DNA of 64,000 nt from Bacillota bacterium (GTDB lineage Bacteria; Bacillota; Clostridia; Christensenellales; SZUA-584), in NCBI GenBank assembly GCA_023461435.1, contig JAEYLC010000025.1:33511-97510 (forward strand). Direction: 5' to 3'. The position numbers and the translations under genes were made by a program. This document shows, in pieces, positions 8,176 to 16,477 of the stretch. How positions within the stretch are numbered: the first letter of the stretch is position 1; each line of letters begins with the position of its first letter. The notes beneath the pieces were generated by a model. It ran no database searches and had not been told where the DNA came from. It saw nothing but the letters and a program-made list of their open reading frames with translations.

Positions 8176-9240
8176 ATGAGCAAAACAGTCGTACTGACGG
8201 GCGGCGGAACAGCCGGCCATGTGACGCCGAATCTGGCGGTGATTCCGAAGCTTAAGCAGATGGGTTTTAATATCGAATACATAGGCACCAAAGACGGCAT
8301 GGAAGGGGAGATTATCGGCAAAACGAACCTGCCGTATCATGTGATCAGCGCCGGCAAGCTGCGGCGCTATTTCAGCCTCAAGAACTTCACCGACCCCGCG
8401 AAGATACTGGCCGGATATATGCAGGCCAAGCGCATACTGAAAAAAATAAAGCCGTCAGCGGTGTTTTCAAAGGGCGGTTTTGTAAGCGTGCCCGTCGTGT
8501 TTGCGGCGCACAAGCTTAACATCCCCGTGGTGTTGCACGAGTCGGACTATACGCCGGGGCTCGCGAACCGTCTCAGCATACCGCGCGCAAACAAGATCTG
8601 CGTGGCGTTTTCATCCACGCTCAAGAGCATCCCGGGCGACAAAGGTGTCTATACGGGGCTGCCGATCAGGGAGGAACTGCTGCACGGCAGCCGGGAAGCC
8701 GGTTTAAAGCTCTGCGGCTTTTCGGGCAGCAAGCCGGTGCTGCTTGTGATGGGCGGCAGCCTCGGCGCGCAGCCCGTCAACGAGGTGCTGGACGCCATCA
8801 TGCCGGAGCTCACAAAGCGCTTTGACGTGATCCATATACGCGGCAAGGAGAACCTCATCGGCGGTTTTCTGCCGATTGGGTACAAGCCGTTTGGCTATGT
8901 GGACAGCGAGTTGCCGGACCTCTACGCGGCGGCGGATATCATGCTGTCGCGCGCGGGCGCGACTGCCGTATTTGAAATTCTCGCGCTTGCGCTGCCCGCG
9001 CTGCTCGTGCCGCTTTCCAAAGCGTCGAGCCGCGGCGATCAGGTGCTCAACGCGCAGTACTTTTTGGAACAGGGCTTTTCGCATGTGCTGCCGCAGGAGG
9101 AGATGGCTGCTGAGACGCTGCTGACAGCGATCGACGGGCTGTATAAGAACGCCGATACACTAAGGAAACGAATGAAACAGGAGCACGCCGCGAGCGCGGC
9201 GGATACTGTTGCGGGGATTATTGCCGATGCCGCAAAATGA
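8176..9240 (+). CDS. murG: UDP-GlcNAc:undecaprenyl-PP-MurNAc-pentapeptide GlcNAc transferase (MurG)
   Basis: Transfers GlcNAc from UDP-GlcNAc to lipid I, making lipid II on the inner face of the membrane for peptidoglycan synthesis. It encodes 354 residues, the normal length. Diagnostic motifs are the N-terminal glycine loop TGGGTAGHVTPNLAV, the acceptor-side HESDYTPGLANR, the second-domain loop VMGGSLGAQPVNE, and LSRAGATAVFEILAL at the UDP-GlcNAc site. ATG 8176 has GGAGAGG upstream. It is not in a division/cell-wall cluster here; the next gene starts inside its last codons, implying translational coupling. Confidence 0.9.
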   Translation: MSKTVVLTGGGTAGHVTPNLAVIPKLKQMGFNIEYIGTKDGMEGEIIGKTNLPYHVISAGKLRRYFSLKNFTDPAKILAGYMQAKRILKKIKPSAVFSKGGFVSVPVVFAAHKLNIPVVLHESDYTPGLANRLSIPRANKICVAFSSTLKSIPGDKGVYTGLPIREELLHGSREAGLKLCGFSGSKPVLLVMGGSLGAQPVNEVLDAIMPELTKRFDVIHIRGKENLIGGFLPIGYKPFGYVDSELPDLYAAADIMLSRAGATAVFEILALALPALLVPLSKASSRGDQVLNAQYFLEQGFSHVLPQEEMAAETLLTAIDGLYKNADTLRKRMKQEHAASAADTVAGIIADAAK

Positions 9241-10699
9241 CGCGCTGGTCTCGCTTGTGAAGAGTTACTTAACCGAATCGGGCGACAAAGCCAAGCAGAC
9301 GATGGAGGCGATACTCGCGCTGCCGAACGCGCCGCGCCGTATATACGGCATGGTCGGCGGCGAAGACCGCCGCGCCGCGCTCAAAGCGCTCGCCGATATC
9401 GCGAAGAAGAAGATAGGCAAGGATGCGCTCGAAGCGCTCGTGGTCCGCGACGCGGATGCGCTGATGGCGGTGGAAGACGACAAGGCGCGCAAGAGCATCT
9501 ACAAGCTGATTGGGCTCGTCGCGCCCGACACATGCGCGGACAAGCTGTTTGATGCGCTTAAAAGGGAACAGACGCGCTTTGTGCGTCCGTCGATCATACT
9601 TGCGCTCGGCAACACGAAAACGCCGGTGCGCTATTTAAAAAACTACATCGTGGAGCCCGGCGACGACAAGCATGTGCAGGCCGAGCGTGACGCGCTTAAA
9701 AAAGCGATGGGCAAAGCGGCTGTGCCTCAGGAGCAGCTGCCGTTATCGCTGCGGTTGCCCGAATGGTGCACCCTGACGTCGATAAAGCAGACCGCGCTTG
9801 CAGCAGAGCTGCAGGCGAAAAACATAGAGCATCGTTCCTCGCGATTAAAGTATGCTTTCGATGCGCCGTCCGTCAATATCGGAAAGCTGCGCTGCTATGA
9901 GGATGCGCTTTTTGAAATCGGTGAAGCGAACGATTACAGCTCCGCGGCGCAAAAGCTCGACGCTATGGGCTGCAGGGGATATTTCTACCGCATTGAAGCG
10001 GGCGCTGTGCGCCCCGAAAACAGGCGCGAAGCGATTGCAAAAATCAGCGGGGGTCTCGCGGCGTACGGCTATACGGACAACCCGTCGGCATACGCGTTTG
10101 AACTGCGCCTGCTGGGCGGGCGTCTGTATGCAAGGTTCGACGACACGCGCTTTGATTACCGCAAGGAATCCATACCGGCGAGCATCAATCCGGTCACGGC
10201 GGCCAGCATCATGCGGCTCTGCGAGCCGTATATGAAGCCGGATTCAGACGTGCTCGATCCATTCTGCGGCAGCGGCACAATGCTGATCGAGCGCGCGTAT
10301 CTCAAGCCCGCGGCGTCGCTTGTGGGCGTGGATATCTCAAGTCAGGCCATCAAGGCGGCCATCACAAACCGGCGCGCAAGCGGGCTGCGCATCGCGCTGA
10401 TCCACGGTGACATCCTCGGATACGGCGCGGCCCAATACGACGAGATCGTCGCGAACATGCCTTTCGGCATCCGCGTTTCGGGGCACGCGTCCAACATAAA
10501 GCTCTACGCGGCATTCGCGGAAAAGCTCATGTCACTTTTGAAGGATGATGGACATGCGTTTTTGCTGACGCAGGAAAAGAAGCTGCTGCGCGACGAGATC
10601 GGCCAGCGGCCGAGGCTTTCCATCATCCATGAAGAAAACTTTGAGTCGGGCGGGCTGTGCCCGGCGCTCTATATCATTAGAAAAGGAGCAGAGGCATGA
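9227..10699 (+). CDS. RNA methyltransferase-like protein with N-terminal alpha-helical (HEAT-like) domain
   Basis: Encodes 490 residues. The C-terminal half is an S-adenosylmethionine-dependent Rossmann methyltransferase with motif I LDPFCGSGTMLIERA, an acidic-loop GVDISSQAIKAA and motif IV ANMPFG, as in the UPF0020/RlmL-Trm14 family of guanosine N2-methyltransferases. The first 180 residues are helical and resemble HEAT-type repeats (YGMVGGEDRRAALKALADIA) rather than the usual start. The middle may be a divergent THUMP region. ATG 9227 overlaps murG by 14 nt. The target RNA is unknown; the catalytic motif reads NMPF rather than the NPPF/Y of many relatives. Confidence 0.7.
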   Translation: MPQNDALVSLVKSYLTESGDKAKQTMEAILALPNAPRRIYGMVGGEDRRAALKALADIAKKKIGKDALEALVVRDADALMAVEDDKARKSIYKLIGLVAPDTCADKLFDALKREQTRFVRPSIILALGNTKTPVRYLKNYIVEPGDDKHVQAERDALKKAMGKAAVPQEQLPLSLRLPEWCTLTSIKQTALAAELQAKNIEHRSSRLKYAFDAPSVNIGKLRCYEDALFEIGEANDYSSAAQKLDAMGCRGYFYRIEAGAVRPENRREAIAKISGGLAAYGYTDNPSAYAFELRLLGGRLYARFDDTRFDYRKESIPASINPVTAASIMRLCEPYMKPDSDVLDPFCGSGTMLIERAYLKPAASLVGVDISSQAIKAAITNRRASGLRIALIHGDILGYGAAQYDEIVANMPFGIRVSGHASNIKLYAAFAEKLMSLLKDDGHAFLLTQEKKLLRDEIGQRPRLSIIHEENFESGGLCPALYIIRKGAEA

Positions 10700-11658
10700 G
10701 TGATCTTGTGACCTTCGGAGAGCTGCTGATCGATTTCACACCGTCGGGCGAGCAGGGCGGACAGAAGCTGTTTATGCAAAATGCGGGAGGCGCGGTCGCC
10801 AACGTGGCTGTGGCGGTGAAGAGCTTCGGCTGCAGTGCGGCGTACCTTGGCATGGCGGGCGCCGACGCGTTCGGGCGATACCTCAAGGGCGTGCTCGATA
10901 ACAAGGGCGTGGATACGGCGGGGCTCGTGCTGTCGGATAAGTATCCGACCACGCTCGCGTTTGTGCATCTGTTTGAAAACGGCGAACGCGATTTTTCGTT
11001 TTACCGCAGAAACTGCGCCGATGTCATGTACACGCCGGACCTGATCGATGAAAACGTGATACGCGGCGCACGCATATTCCATTTCGGGTCGCTGTCGCTG
11101 ACCGACGAACCGGCGCGCGGCGCGACGATGAAGATGCTGCAGATCGCCAAGGATTCGGGGGTTCTGGTTTCGTACGATCCGAACTACCGCGCGCCGCTCT
11201 GGAACAGCGAAGCCGAGGCGAGGGAGATGATGCTCAGTGGCCTTAAATACGCGGACATACTCAAAATATCCGACAACGAGGTTGATCTGCTTTTCGGCAA
11301 AATACCATACGAGGAAGCGGCGATGATGCTCGTCGATCGCGGCATCAGGCTCGTGCTTGTCACGATGGGCAGCGATGGCGCGGTGTTCGCGTGCAAAGCG
11401 GGCACGGGCAAAGCAAAGGCGTTTGCAGCCAAGGCGGTGGACGCGACGGGGGCGGGGGACTGCTTCACGGGCGGCGTGCTCTCGCAGTTTTTGCAGAGCG
11501 GCAAAGCGCTCGATGATTTATCGGTTGACGATGTGCGCCGCTTCACGGAGTTTGCCTGCGCGGCGGCGTCCGTGTGTGTGGAGGGCAAAGGCGGCATCCC
11601 GTCGATTCCCAATTTGAAGCAGGTAGAAGCACGATTGCAGCAAGCGCTTGGTTCTTAA
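10696..11658 (+). CDS. PfkB-family carbohydrate kinase (fructokinase-like)
   Basis: Encodes 320 residues, usual for ribokinase/fructokinase. Key motifs are the start VTFGELLIDFTP, the glycine-rich substrate loop NAGGAVANVAVA, and the ATP-site/catalytic-base signature DATGAGDCFTGG. The fructokinase-like features are GELLIDF and FYRRNCADVMYTPDLI. It should phosphorylate a sugar, most likely fructose, with ATP. The ATG overlaps the stop of the methyltransferase gene, making it the last gene of a three-gene overlapping unit with murG. Confidence 0.85.
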   Translation: MSDLVTFGELLIDFTPSGEQGGQKLFMQNAGGAVANVAVAVKSFGCSAAYLGMAGADAFGRYLKGVLDNKGVDTAGLVLSDKYPTTLAFVHLFENGERDFSFYRRNCADVMYTPDLIDENVIRGARIFHFGSLSLTDEPARGATMKMLQIAKDSGVLVSYDPNYRAPLWNSEAEAREMMLSGLKYADILKISDNEVDLLFGKIPYEEAAMMLVDRGIRLVLVTMGSDGAVFACKAGTGKAKAFAAKAVDATGAGDCFTGGVLSQFLQSGKALDDLSVDDVRRFTEFACAAASVCVEGKGGIPSIPNLKQVEARLQQALGS

Positions 11659-11770
11659 ATTATAATTTTTCATGCAATCGGCAATAGAGATTCTTGAGTA
11701 TTAGTTTGAACGTTCTTTTTATTTCGACTTCGCGATCGTATTATGCTTTTTCATTCTTATTGACCTTTGG

Positions 11771-11828
11771 TTTGTTTCAAAATGAAAGTATTGTGATAAT
11801 ACAAATATTGGTGTATAGTTGAAACAAA
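11771..11828. repeat. Inverted repeat ahead of the AT-rich gene pair
   Basis: TTTGTTTCA (11771-11779) and TGAAACAAA (11820-11828) form a perfect 9-bp inverted repeat around a smaller GTATT/AATAC pair (11788-11802). It lies 37 nt before the first island gene, in an AT-rich leader. Possible operator or leader structure; not identifiable as a known site. Confidence 0.4.
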
Positions 11829-11864
11829 AAAATTTTACCTATCCGACAAAATAGAAGGGGTAAT

Positions 11865-12308
11865 ATGAGCGATATCAAATTAACCCAAAATGAAGCAGAA
11901 AGATTAATAGCAATGTTAAAGAATGCGTTGCAGAATAGCATATCTTTCCCTCGCAGAGGTAATAAAATTGAATTTAAGGTTCAAGGGGATACTAATAGAG
12001 ATTTATTTGTTATTTCAATTTACAGAGGAAAGATAAATAGACAAAAATACAATTTGGGTGCAAGAATCGACAAGAATGGAATATTATTAATGGAGCTTCA
12101 TGTTAATAAAAATGATGTTCATATTAATCCTAATGGCGAAAAAATAATCGGTAGTCATTGGCACTTTTATTCTGAAGAGCATGGAAGGCGGTTAGCTTTG
12201 CCCGTTAGCATAGAAGATGATAACTTTGTGAACACTACCATAGAGTTTATGAATAAGTTTAATGTGATTGAACAACCTATCCTAATATATCAACCAGAAT
12301 TAATATAG
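11865..12308 (+). CDS. DUF6978-like small protein of an AT-rich island
   Basis: Encodes 147 residues, soluble, with an N-terminal helix (LTQNEAERLIAMLKNAL) then mixed alpha/beta with a conserved-looking HVNKNDVHINPNGE and GSHWHFYSEEHGRR. I recall similar proteins as DUF6978, a family without assigned function; no search was possible. AGAAGGGG precedes the ATG. Base composition is strikingly AT-rich compared with the flanking kinase and guaB, which indicates horizontal acquisition. The gene is followed after 20 nt by a DUF1828/1829 gene, so the two form an operon. Confidence 0.6.
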   Translation: MSDIKLTQNEAERLIAMLKNALQNSISFPRRGNKIEFKVQGDTNRDLFVISIYRGKINRQKYNLGARIDKNGILLMELHVNKNDVHINPNGEKIIGSHWHFYSEEHGRRLALPVSIEDDNFVNTTIEFMNKFNVIEQPILIYQPELI

Positions 12309-12328
12309 AATAGAAAGGAGGGCTATAT

Positions 12329-13087
12329 ATGGGTATTGAAACTATGATAAATGAATATGCAAAATGGTTAAAGCAGGAGATTACATTTTCACAAATAAAT
12401 GACTACTATGAAATAACCACTCCTTATTTAAACTCGGCAAATGATTATATTCAGATCTACGTGAAAATAAATAATAATGATGTTCTCTTTTCGGATGATG
12501 GGAATACGCTTCGCAGTTTGGAAATGTCTGGTTACCAGTTTACACCTGCAAGAAAGGAACATTTAAATAATATTCTAAAACAATATGGTATTGGACTGGA
12601 AGAAGGAGCGTTAGTTGCAAAGTCACACATTTCACAGTTTCCTCAAAAGAAGCATTTAATGGTGCAGGCAATGCTTCGAATTGATGATATGTTTTCCATA
12701 TCTAAAAATAAAGTTGCTTCTTACTTTTTAGATGACATACAAGAATTCTTTGATAGAAATGAGATTTACTATTCAGAGAATGTTCAGTTTACAGGTGTTT
12801 CGGGTTTCACACACAATTACGATTTTTTATTGCAACGCTCAAAGCAACAACCCGAAAGGTTATGTCAAGCAATTAATACACCAACAAAGTCTAATATGAT
12901 GAATGTATTGTTTGCTTGGAATGATACAAAATCGGTGCGCAAAGAGGATAGTAAATTAGTTGTCTTTTTGAACGATGAAAAGAATATTGCTAAGGGGATA
13001 GAAGAAGGTTTCTCGAACTATGACACGTATGTTATTAGATGGAGTGATCGAGTCAAAGATGAGAATATGAGATTTTTGTCCGCATAA
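12329..13087 (+). CDS. DUF1828/DUF1829 domain protein
   Basis: Encodes 252 residues. The N-terminal third (YYEITTPYLNSANDYIQIYV, later VLFSDDGNTLRSLEMSGYQF) matches the DUF1828 pattern, and the C-terminal part (NYDFLLQRSKQQPERLCQAI, later SKLVVFLNDEKNIAKGIEEG) matches DUF1829. Proteins of this architecture are soluble, of unknown function, and scattered among bacteria with signs of mobility. AAAGGAGGG gives strong initiation. AT-rich codon use matches the preceding gene and contrasts with neighbours. A role in phage or plasmid conflict is plausible from distribution but unproven. Confidence 0.65.
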   Translation: MGIETMINEYAKWLKQEITFSQINDYYEITTPYLNSANDYIQIYVKINNNDVLFSDDGNTLRSLEMSGYQFTPARKEHLNNILKQYGIGLEEGALVAKSHISQFPQKKHLMVQAMLRIDDMFSISKNKVASYFLDDIQEFFDRNEIYYSENVQFTGVSGFTHNYDFLLQRSKQQPERLCQAINTPTKSNMMNVLFAWNDTKSVRKEDSKLVVFLNDEKNIAKGIEEGFSNYDTYVIRWSDRVKDENMRFLSA

Positions 13088-13114
13088 TTTCAACATTACT
13101 TTTTTTATTAAGAT

Positions 13115-13176
13115 AACATCTCAGCAGAAGTCCTTTATGTTTAGGCATAGCAACTTTTATGAGATGTTTTTCTTTT
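13115..13176 (+). terminator. Probable terminator of the AT-rich pair
   Basis: AACATCTCA (13115-13123) and TGAGATGTT (13160-13168) pair perfectly across a 36-nt loop and are followed by TTTTCTTTT. Confidence 0.55.
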
Positions 13177-13194
13177 GTACGCTTCATGGTGACG

Positions 13195-13223
13195 TTGACA
13201 ATGCGCGGCGTAGCATTTAATAT
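13195..13223 (+). promoter_or_regulatory. guaB-guaA promoter
   Basis: Consensus -35 TTGACA (13195-13200), 17-nt spacer, -10 TAATAT (13218-13223), 39 nt before the guaB start. The short leader shows no purine riboswitch-like structure. Confidence 0.65.
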
Positions 13224-13262
13224 TTATTAAAGTCTACTATTTTGCTGAAAGGCGGTTATTAT

Positions 13263-14720
13263 ATGCAGGTTTCACAGATTCAGGAGGGACTGACGTTTGA
13301 CGACGTGCTGCTCGTACCGCAGAAAAGTGCGCTCGTGCCGACGGAGATTTCTGTCAAGACGCGGCTCACCAAAACGGTCAGCCTCAATATCCCGATCATG
13401 AGCGCGGCGATGGACACGGTGACGGAAGCGCGTCTCGCGATCGCGCTCGCGAGGGAAGGCGGCGTGGGCATCATCCACAAGAACATGTCGATCGAGGAAC
13501 AGGCGTCGGACGTGGATAAGGTGAAACGCAGCGAGCACGGCGTCATCACCGACCCGTTCTCACTGTCGCCGGAGCACCTGATTTCCGACGCGAACGCGCT
13601 GATGGGGCGGTACCGCATATCGGGCGTTCCGATCACCAAGGACGGCAAGCTTGTCGGCATTTTAACCAACAGGGACCTGCGCTTCGAAACGGACTATACA
13701 AGAAAGATCTATGAAGTCATGACCTCGAAGAACCTCGTGACGGCGCCCATCGGCACCACGCTGGCCGAGGCTCAGGAGATTCTCGGACGGCATAAAATCG
13801 AGAAGCTCCCACTCGTGGATCAGGACGGGATGCTCAAAGGGCTCATTACCATAAAGGACATCGAAAAAGCGATACAGTACCCAAACAGCGCCAAGGACGC
13901 AAACGGACGGCTGCTTGCGGGCGCGGCGCTCGGCGCGACGGGTGATCTGCTCGAACGCGCGGCGGCTTTGGTCAAGGCCAAGGTGGACATTGTGACGGTG
14001 GATTCGGCCCACGGCCATTCTAAAAATGTGCTTGACGCGGTGGAAAAGCTCAAAGTGAATTTCCCCAATATTCAGGTGATTGCGGGCAACGTGGCGACGG
14101 CGCAGGGGACGGAGGATCTGATCAAGGCGGGCGCGGACTGTGTGAAGGTGGGCATGGGCCCCGGTTCCATCTGTACCACGCGCGTGATCGCGGGCATCGG
14201 CGTGCCGCAGTTTACCGCGGTGCTGGCGTGTGCGGAAGCGGCGGCAAAGTATGACGTTCCCGTCATCGCGGACGGCGGCATCAAGTTCTCGGGCGATATC
14301 ACCAAGGCGCTCGCGGCGGGCGCGTACGCGGTGATGATCGGCAGCCTGTTCGCGGGTACCGAGGAGAGCCCCGGAGATACGGAAATCTATCAGGGCCGCA
14401 GCTTCAAGGTGTACCGCGGCATGGGGTCGCTCGCGGCGATGCAGAAGGGCAGCAAGGACAGGTATTTTCAGGAGAAGGCCGACAAGCTGGTTCCCGAGGG
14501 CGTGGAAGGCCGTGTGCCTTTCAAAGGCCCCTTGAGCGACACCGTGTTTCAGATGGTGGGCGGCCTTAAATCCGGCATGGGCTACTGCGGTGCGGGCACC
14601 CTTGAAGAGCTGCGCCAAAAAGCCCAGTTTGTGAGGATCACAGGCGCGGGGCTCACGGAGAACCACCCGCACGACATATACATCACAAAAGAAGCGCCAA
14701 ATTATACAGGAAGGTCTTAA
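13263..14720 (+). CDS. guaB: Inosine-5'-monophosphate dehydrogenase
   Basis: Oxidises IMP to XMP with NAD, the committed step of GMP synthesis. It encodes 485 residues of standard length. It has the N-terminal barrel start EGLTFDDVLLVPQKS, two CBS domains inserted at about residues 95-205, the active-site loop GMGPGSICTTRVIAG with the catalytic cysteine, and the flap region YRGMGSLAAMQKGSKDRY. ATG 13263 follows GAAAGGCGG. It is separated from guaA by 6 nt, so the two are one transcription unit carrying out IMP to GMP. Confidence 0.97.
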   Translation: MQVSQIQEGLTFDDVLLVPQKSALVPTEISVKTRLTKTVSLNIPIMSAAMDTVTEARLAIALAREGGVGIIHKNMSIEEQASDVDKVKRSEHGVITDPFSLSPEHLISDANALMGRYRISGVPITKDGKLVGILTNRDLRFETDYTRKIYEVMTSKNLVTAPIGTTLAEAQEILGRHKIEKLPLVDQDGMLKGLITIKDIEKAIQYPNSAKDANGRLLAGAALGATGDLLERAAALVKAKVDIVTVDSAHGHSKNVLDAVEKLKVNFPNIQVIAGNVATAQGTEDLIKAGADCVKVGMGPGSICTTRVIAGIGVPQFTAVLACAEAAAKYDVPVIADGGIKFSGDITKALAAGAYAVMIGSLFAGTEESPGDTEIYQGRSFKVYRGMGSLAAMQKGSKDRYFQEKADKLVPEGVEGRVPFKGPLSDTVFQMVGGLKSGMGYCGAGTLEELRQKAQFVRITGAGLTENHPHDIYITKEAPNYTGRS

Positions 14721-14726
14721 AGACGC

Positions 14727-16259
14727 GTGAGAGAAACAATAATCGTTCTGGATTTCGGTGGACAATACAATCAATTGATCGCGCGGCGTGTGCGCGATCT
14801 GCGCGTGTATGCGGAGATACTGCCGTATGACGCGCCGCTCGAAAAGATACTCGAGTATAAGCCGATCGGCATCATATTCACGGGCGGCCCGAGCACTGTG
14901 ACGGACGAAGACGCGCCGATGTGCGACACGCGCCTTTTCGACGCGGGCATTCCCATCTTAGGCATTTGCTACGGAAGCCAGCTGATGGGCAGTATGCTCG
15001 GAGGCAGCGTGAAGCGTGCCGAGCATCGCGAATACGGTAAAACGGACATCCGCTACAATACGCAAAGCCCGCTCTTTAAGGGGCTCGATGAGGATTCGGT
15101 ATGCTGGATGAGCCACACCTATTATGTGGACAACCCGCCCAAGGGCTTTGATATCGTGGCTTCAACGCGCAGCTGCGAGGTGGCGGCGTTCAGCGACGAG
15201 AAGCGTGGATTATACGGCGTACAGTTTCACCCCGAGGTGGTGCATACACGCTGCGGCAACGACATACTGCGCAACTTTCTTTACGAAGTGTGCCACGCGA
15301 GCGGCGGCTGGACAATGGAGAATTACGTGGACACGGCCGTTAAGGACATCCAGCGCCGCGTGGGCGACGGGCGCGTGCTGCTCGGGCTTTCGGGCGGTGT
15401 GGATTCGTCGGTGGCGGCGGTGCTGCTCGACAAGGCGATCGGCAAGCGGCTGACCTGCATATTCGTGGATCACGGCCTGCTGCGCAAGGATGAGGCGAAA
15501 CAGGTGGAGCAGGTCTTTTCGGGCGCGTACGACATGAACCTCGTGTGCGTGGACGCGTCGGAGCGGTTTTTATCCAAGCTCTCGGGCGTGACGGAGCCCG
15601 AGAGCAAGCGTAAAATCATCGGTGAAGAGTTTATCCGTGTGTTCGAGGAGGAAGCCGCCAGGATCGGTAAGGTGGAATATCTCGCACAGGGCACGATATA
15701 TCCCGACGTGATCGAGTCGGGCAAGGGGCATGCGGCGGTGATCAAGAGCCATCACAACGTGGGCGGTCTGCCAGACGCGGTGGATTTTGAGGAGATCATT
15801 GAGCCGCTGCGCGAGCTGTTTAAGGACGAAGTCAGAGCGCTCGGCGAGGCGCTTGGCATGCCACACCATATCGTGTGGCGGCAGCCGTTCCCGGGGCCCG
15901 GTCTCGCGATCCGCATCATCGGCGACGTGACGCCCGAGAAAGTGCATACGCTGCAGCTGGCCGACGCGATATTCCGCGAGGAGATCGCAAATGCGGGGCT
16001 GGATTCGCAGATCTGGCAGTATTTCGCGGTGCTCACCAACATGCGCAGCGTGGGTGTGATGGGCGACGAGCGAACCTACGATCATACGATCGCGCTTCGT
16101 GCCGTGACGAGCGTGGACGGCATGACTGCGGACTGGGCGCGCATCCCGTTTGACGTGATGGAGAAGATATCAAACCGGATCATCAACGAGGTCAAAGGCG
16201 TGAACCGCATTTGCTATGACGTGACGTCAAAGCCCCCGGCGACGATCGAGTGGGAATGA
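14727..16259 (+). CDS. guaA: GMP synthase (glutamine-hydrolysing)
   Basis: Converts XMP to GMP using glutamine and ATP. It encodes 510 residues with a GTG start preceded by AGGAAGGT. The class I amidotransferase domain has the nucleophile in GICYGSQ and the histidine in QFHPEV. The ATP-pyrophosphatase domain begins with the P-loop LLGLSGGVDSSVAAVLLD, and the C-terminal dimerisation domain ends in the diagnostic KPPATIEWE. It is intact and functional-looking. A decayed copy of its 3' end lies at 37594-37750. Confidence 0.97.
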   Translation: MRETIIVLDFGGQYNQLIARRVRDLRVYAEILPYDAPLEKILEYKPIGIIFTGGPSTVTDEDAPMCDTRLFDAGIPILGICYGSQLMGSMLGGSVKRAEHREYGKTDIRYNTQSPLFKGLDEDSVCWMSHTYYVDNPPKGFDIVASTRSCEVAAFSDEKRGLYGVQFHPEVVHTRCGNDILRNFLYEVCHASGGWTMENYVDTAVKDIQRRVGDGRVLLGLSGGVDSSVAAVLLDKAIGKRLTCIFVDHGLLRKDEAKQVEQVFSGAYDMNLVCVDASERFLSKLSGVTEPESKRKIIGEEFIRVFEEEAARIGKVEYLAQGTIYPDVIESGKGHAAVIKSHHNVGGLPDAVDFEEIIEPLRELFKDEVRALGEALGMPHHIVWRQPFPGPGLAIRIIGDVTPEKVHTLQLADAIFREEIANAGLDSQIWQYFAVLTNMRSVGVMGDERTYDHTIALRAVTSVDGMTADWARIPFDVMEKISNRIINEVKGVNRICYDVTSKPPATIEWE

Positions 16260-16297
16260 CTTTTCTGCATTATTAAGGCGTTTTCGGCGTTTTATAA

Positions 16298-16318
16298 GTC
16301 GAAAAAACGACGTTTTTT
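16298..16318 (+). terminator. Weak terminator-like element after guaA
   Basis: GTCG-AAAAAA-CGAC hairpin followed by GTTTTTT. The stem is only 4 bp. The rest of 16260-16477 holds no gene; an ACCACCAG/CTGGTGGT hairpin (16393-16418) without a T-tract is the only other structure. Confidence 0.35.
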
Positions 16319-16477
16319 AAGCATAGTGGGTTGCCTCGTAGCCTGCTGAAGCAGCTTTATGTATTAAATTCGCGGCCACATCAAAGACGGAGACCACCAG
16401 ATTGTATCCCCTGGTGGTACCCCGCCAGCTGCATATCAGCATTGTACAGGTTCGTTTTTTGTCGTTATCCGTTTGGC

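Noticed and set aside
13088..13262. Purine-type riboswitch ahead of guaB
   Set aside because: The region is explained by a terminator and a TTGACA promoter; the leader after the promoter is too short and shows no aptamer-like junction.
13662..14774. 370-codon minus-strand frame over guaB
   Set aside because: Shadow of a high-GC housekeeping gene; Arg/His-rich with no motif.
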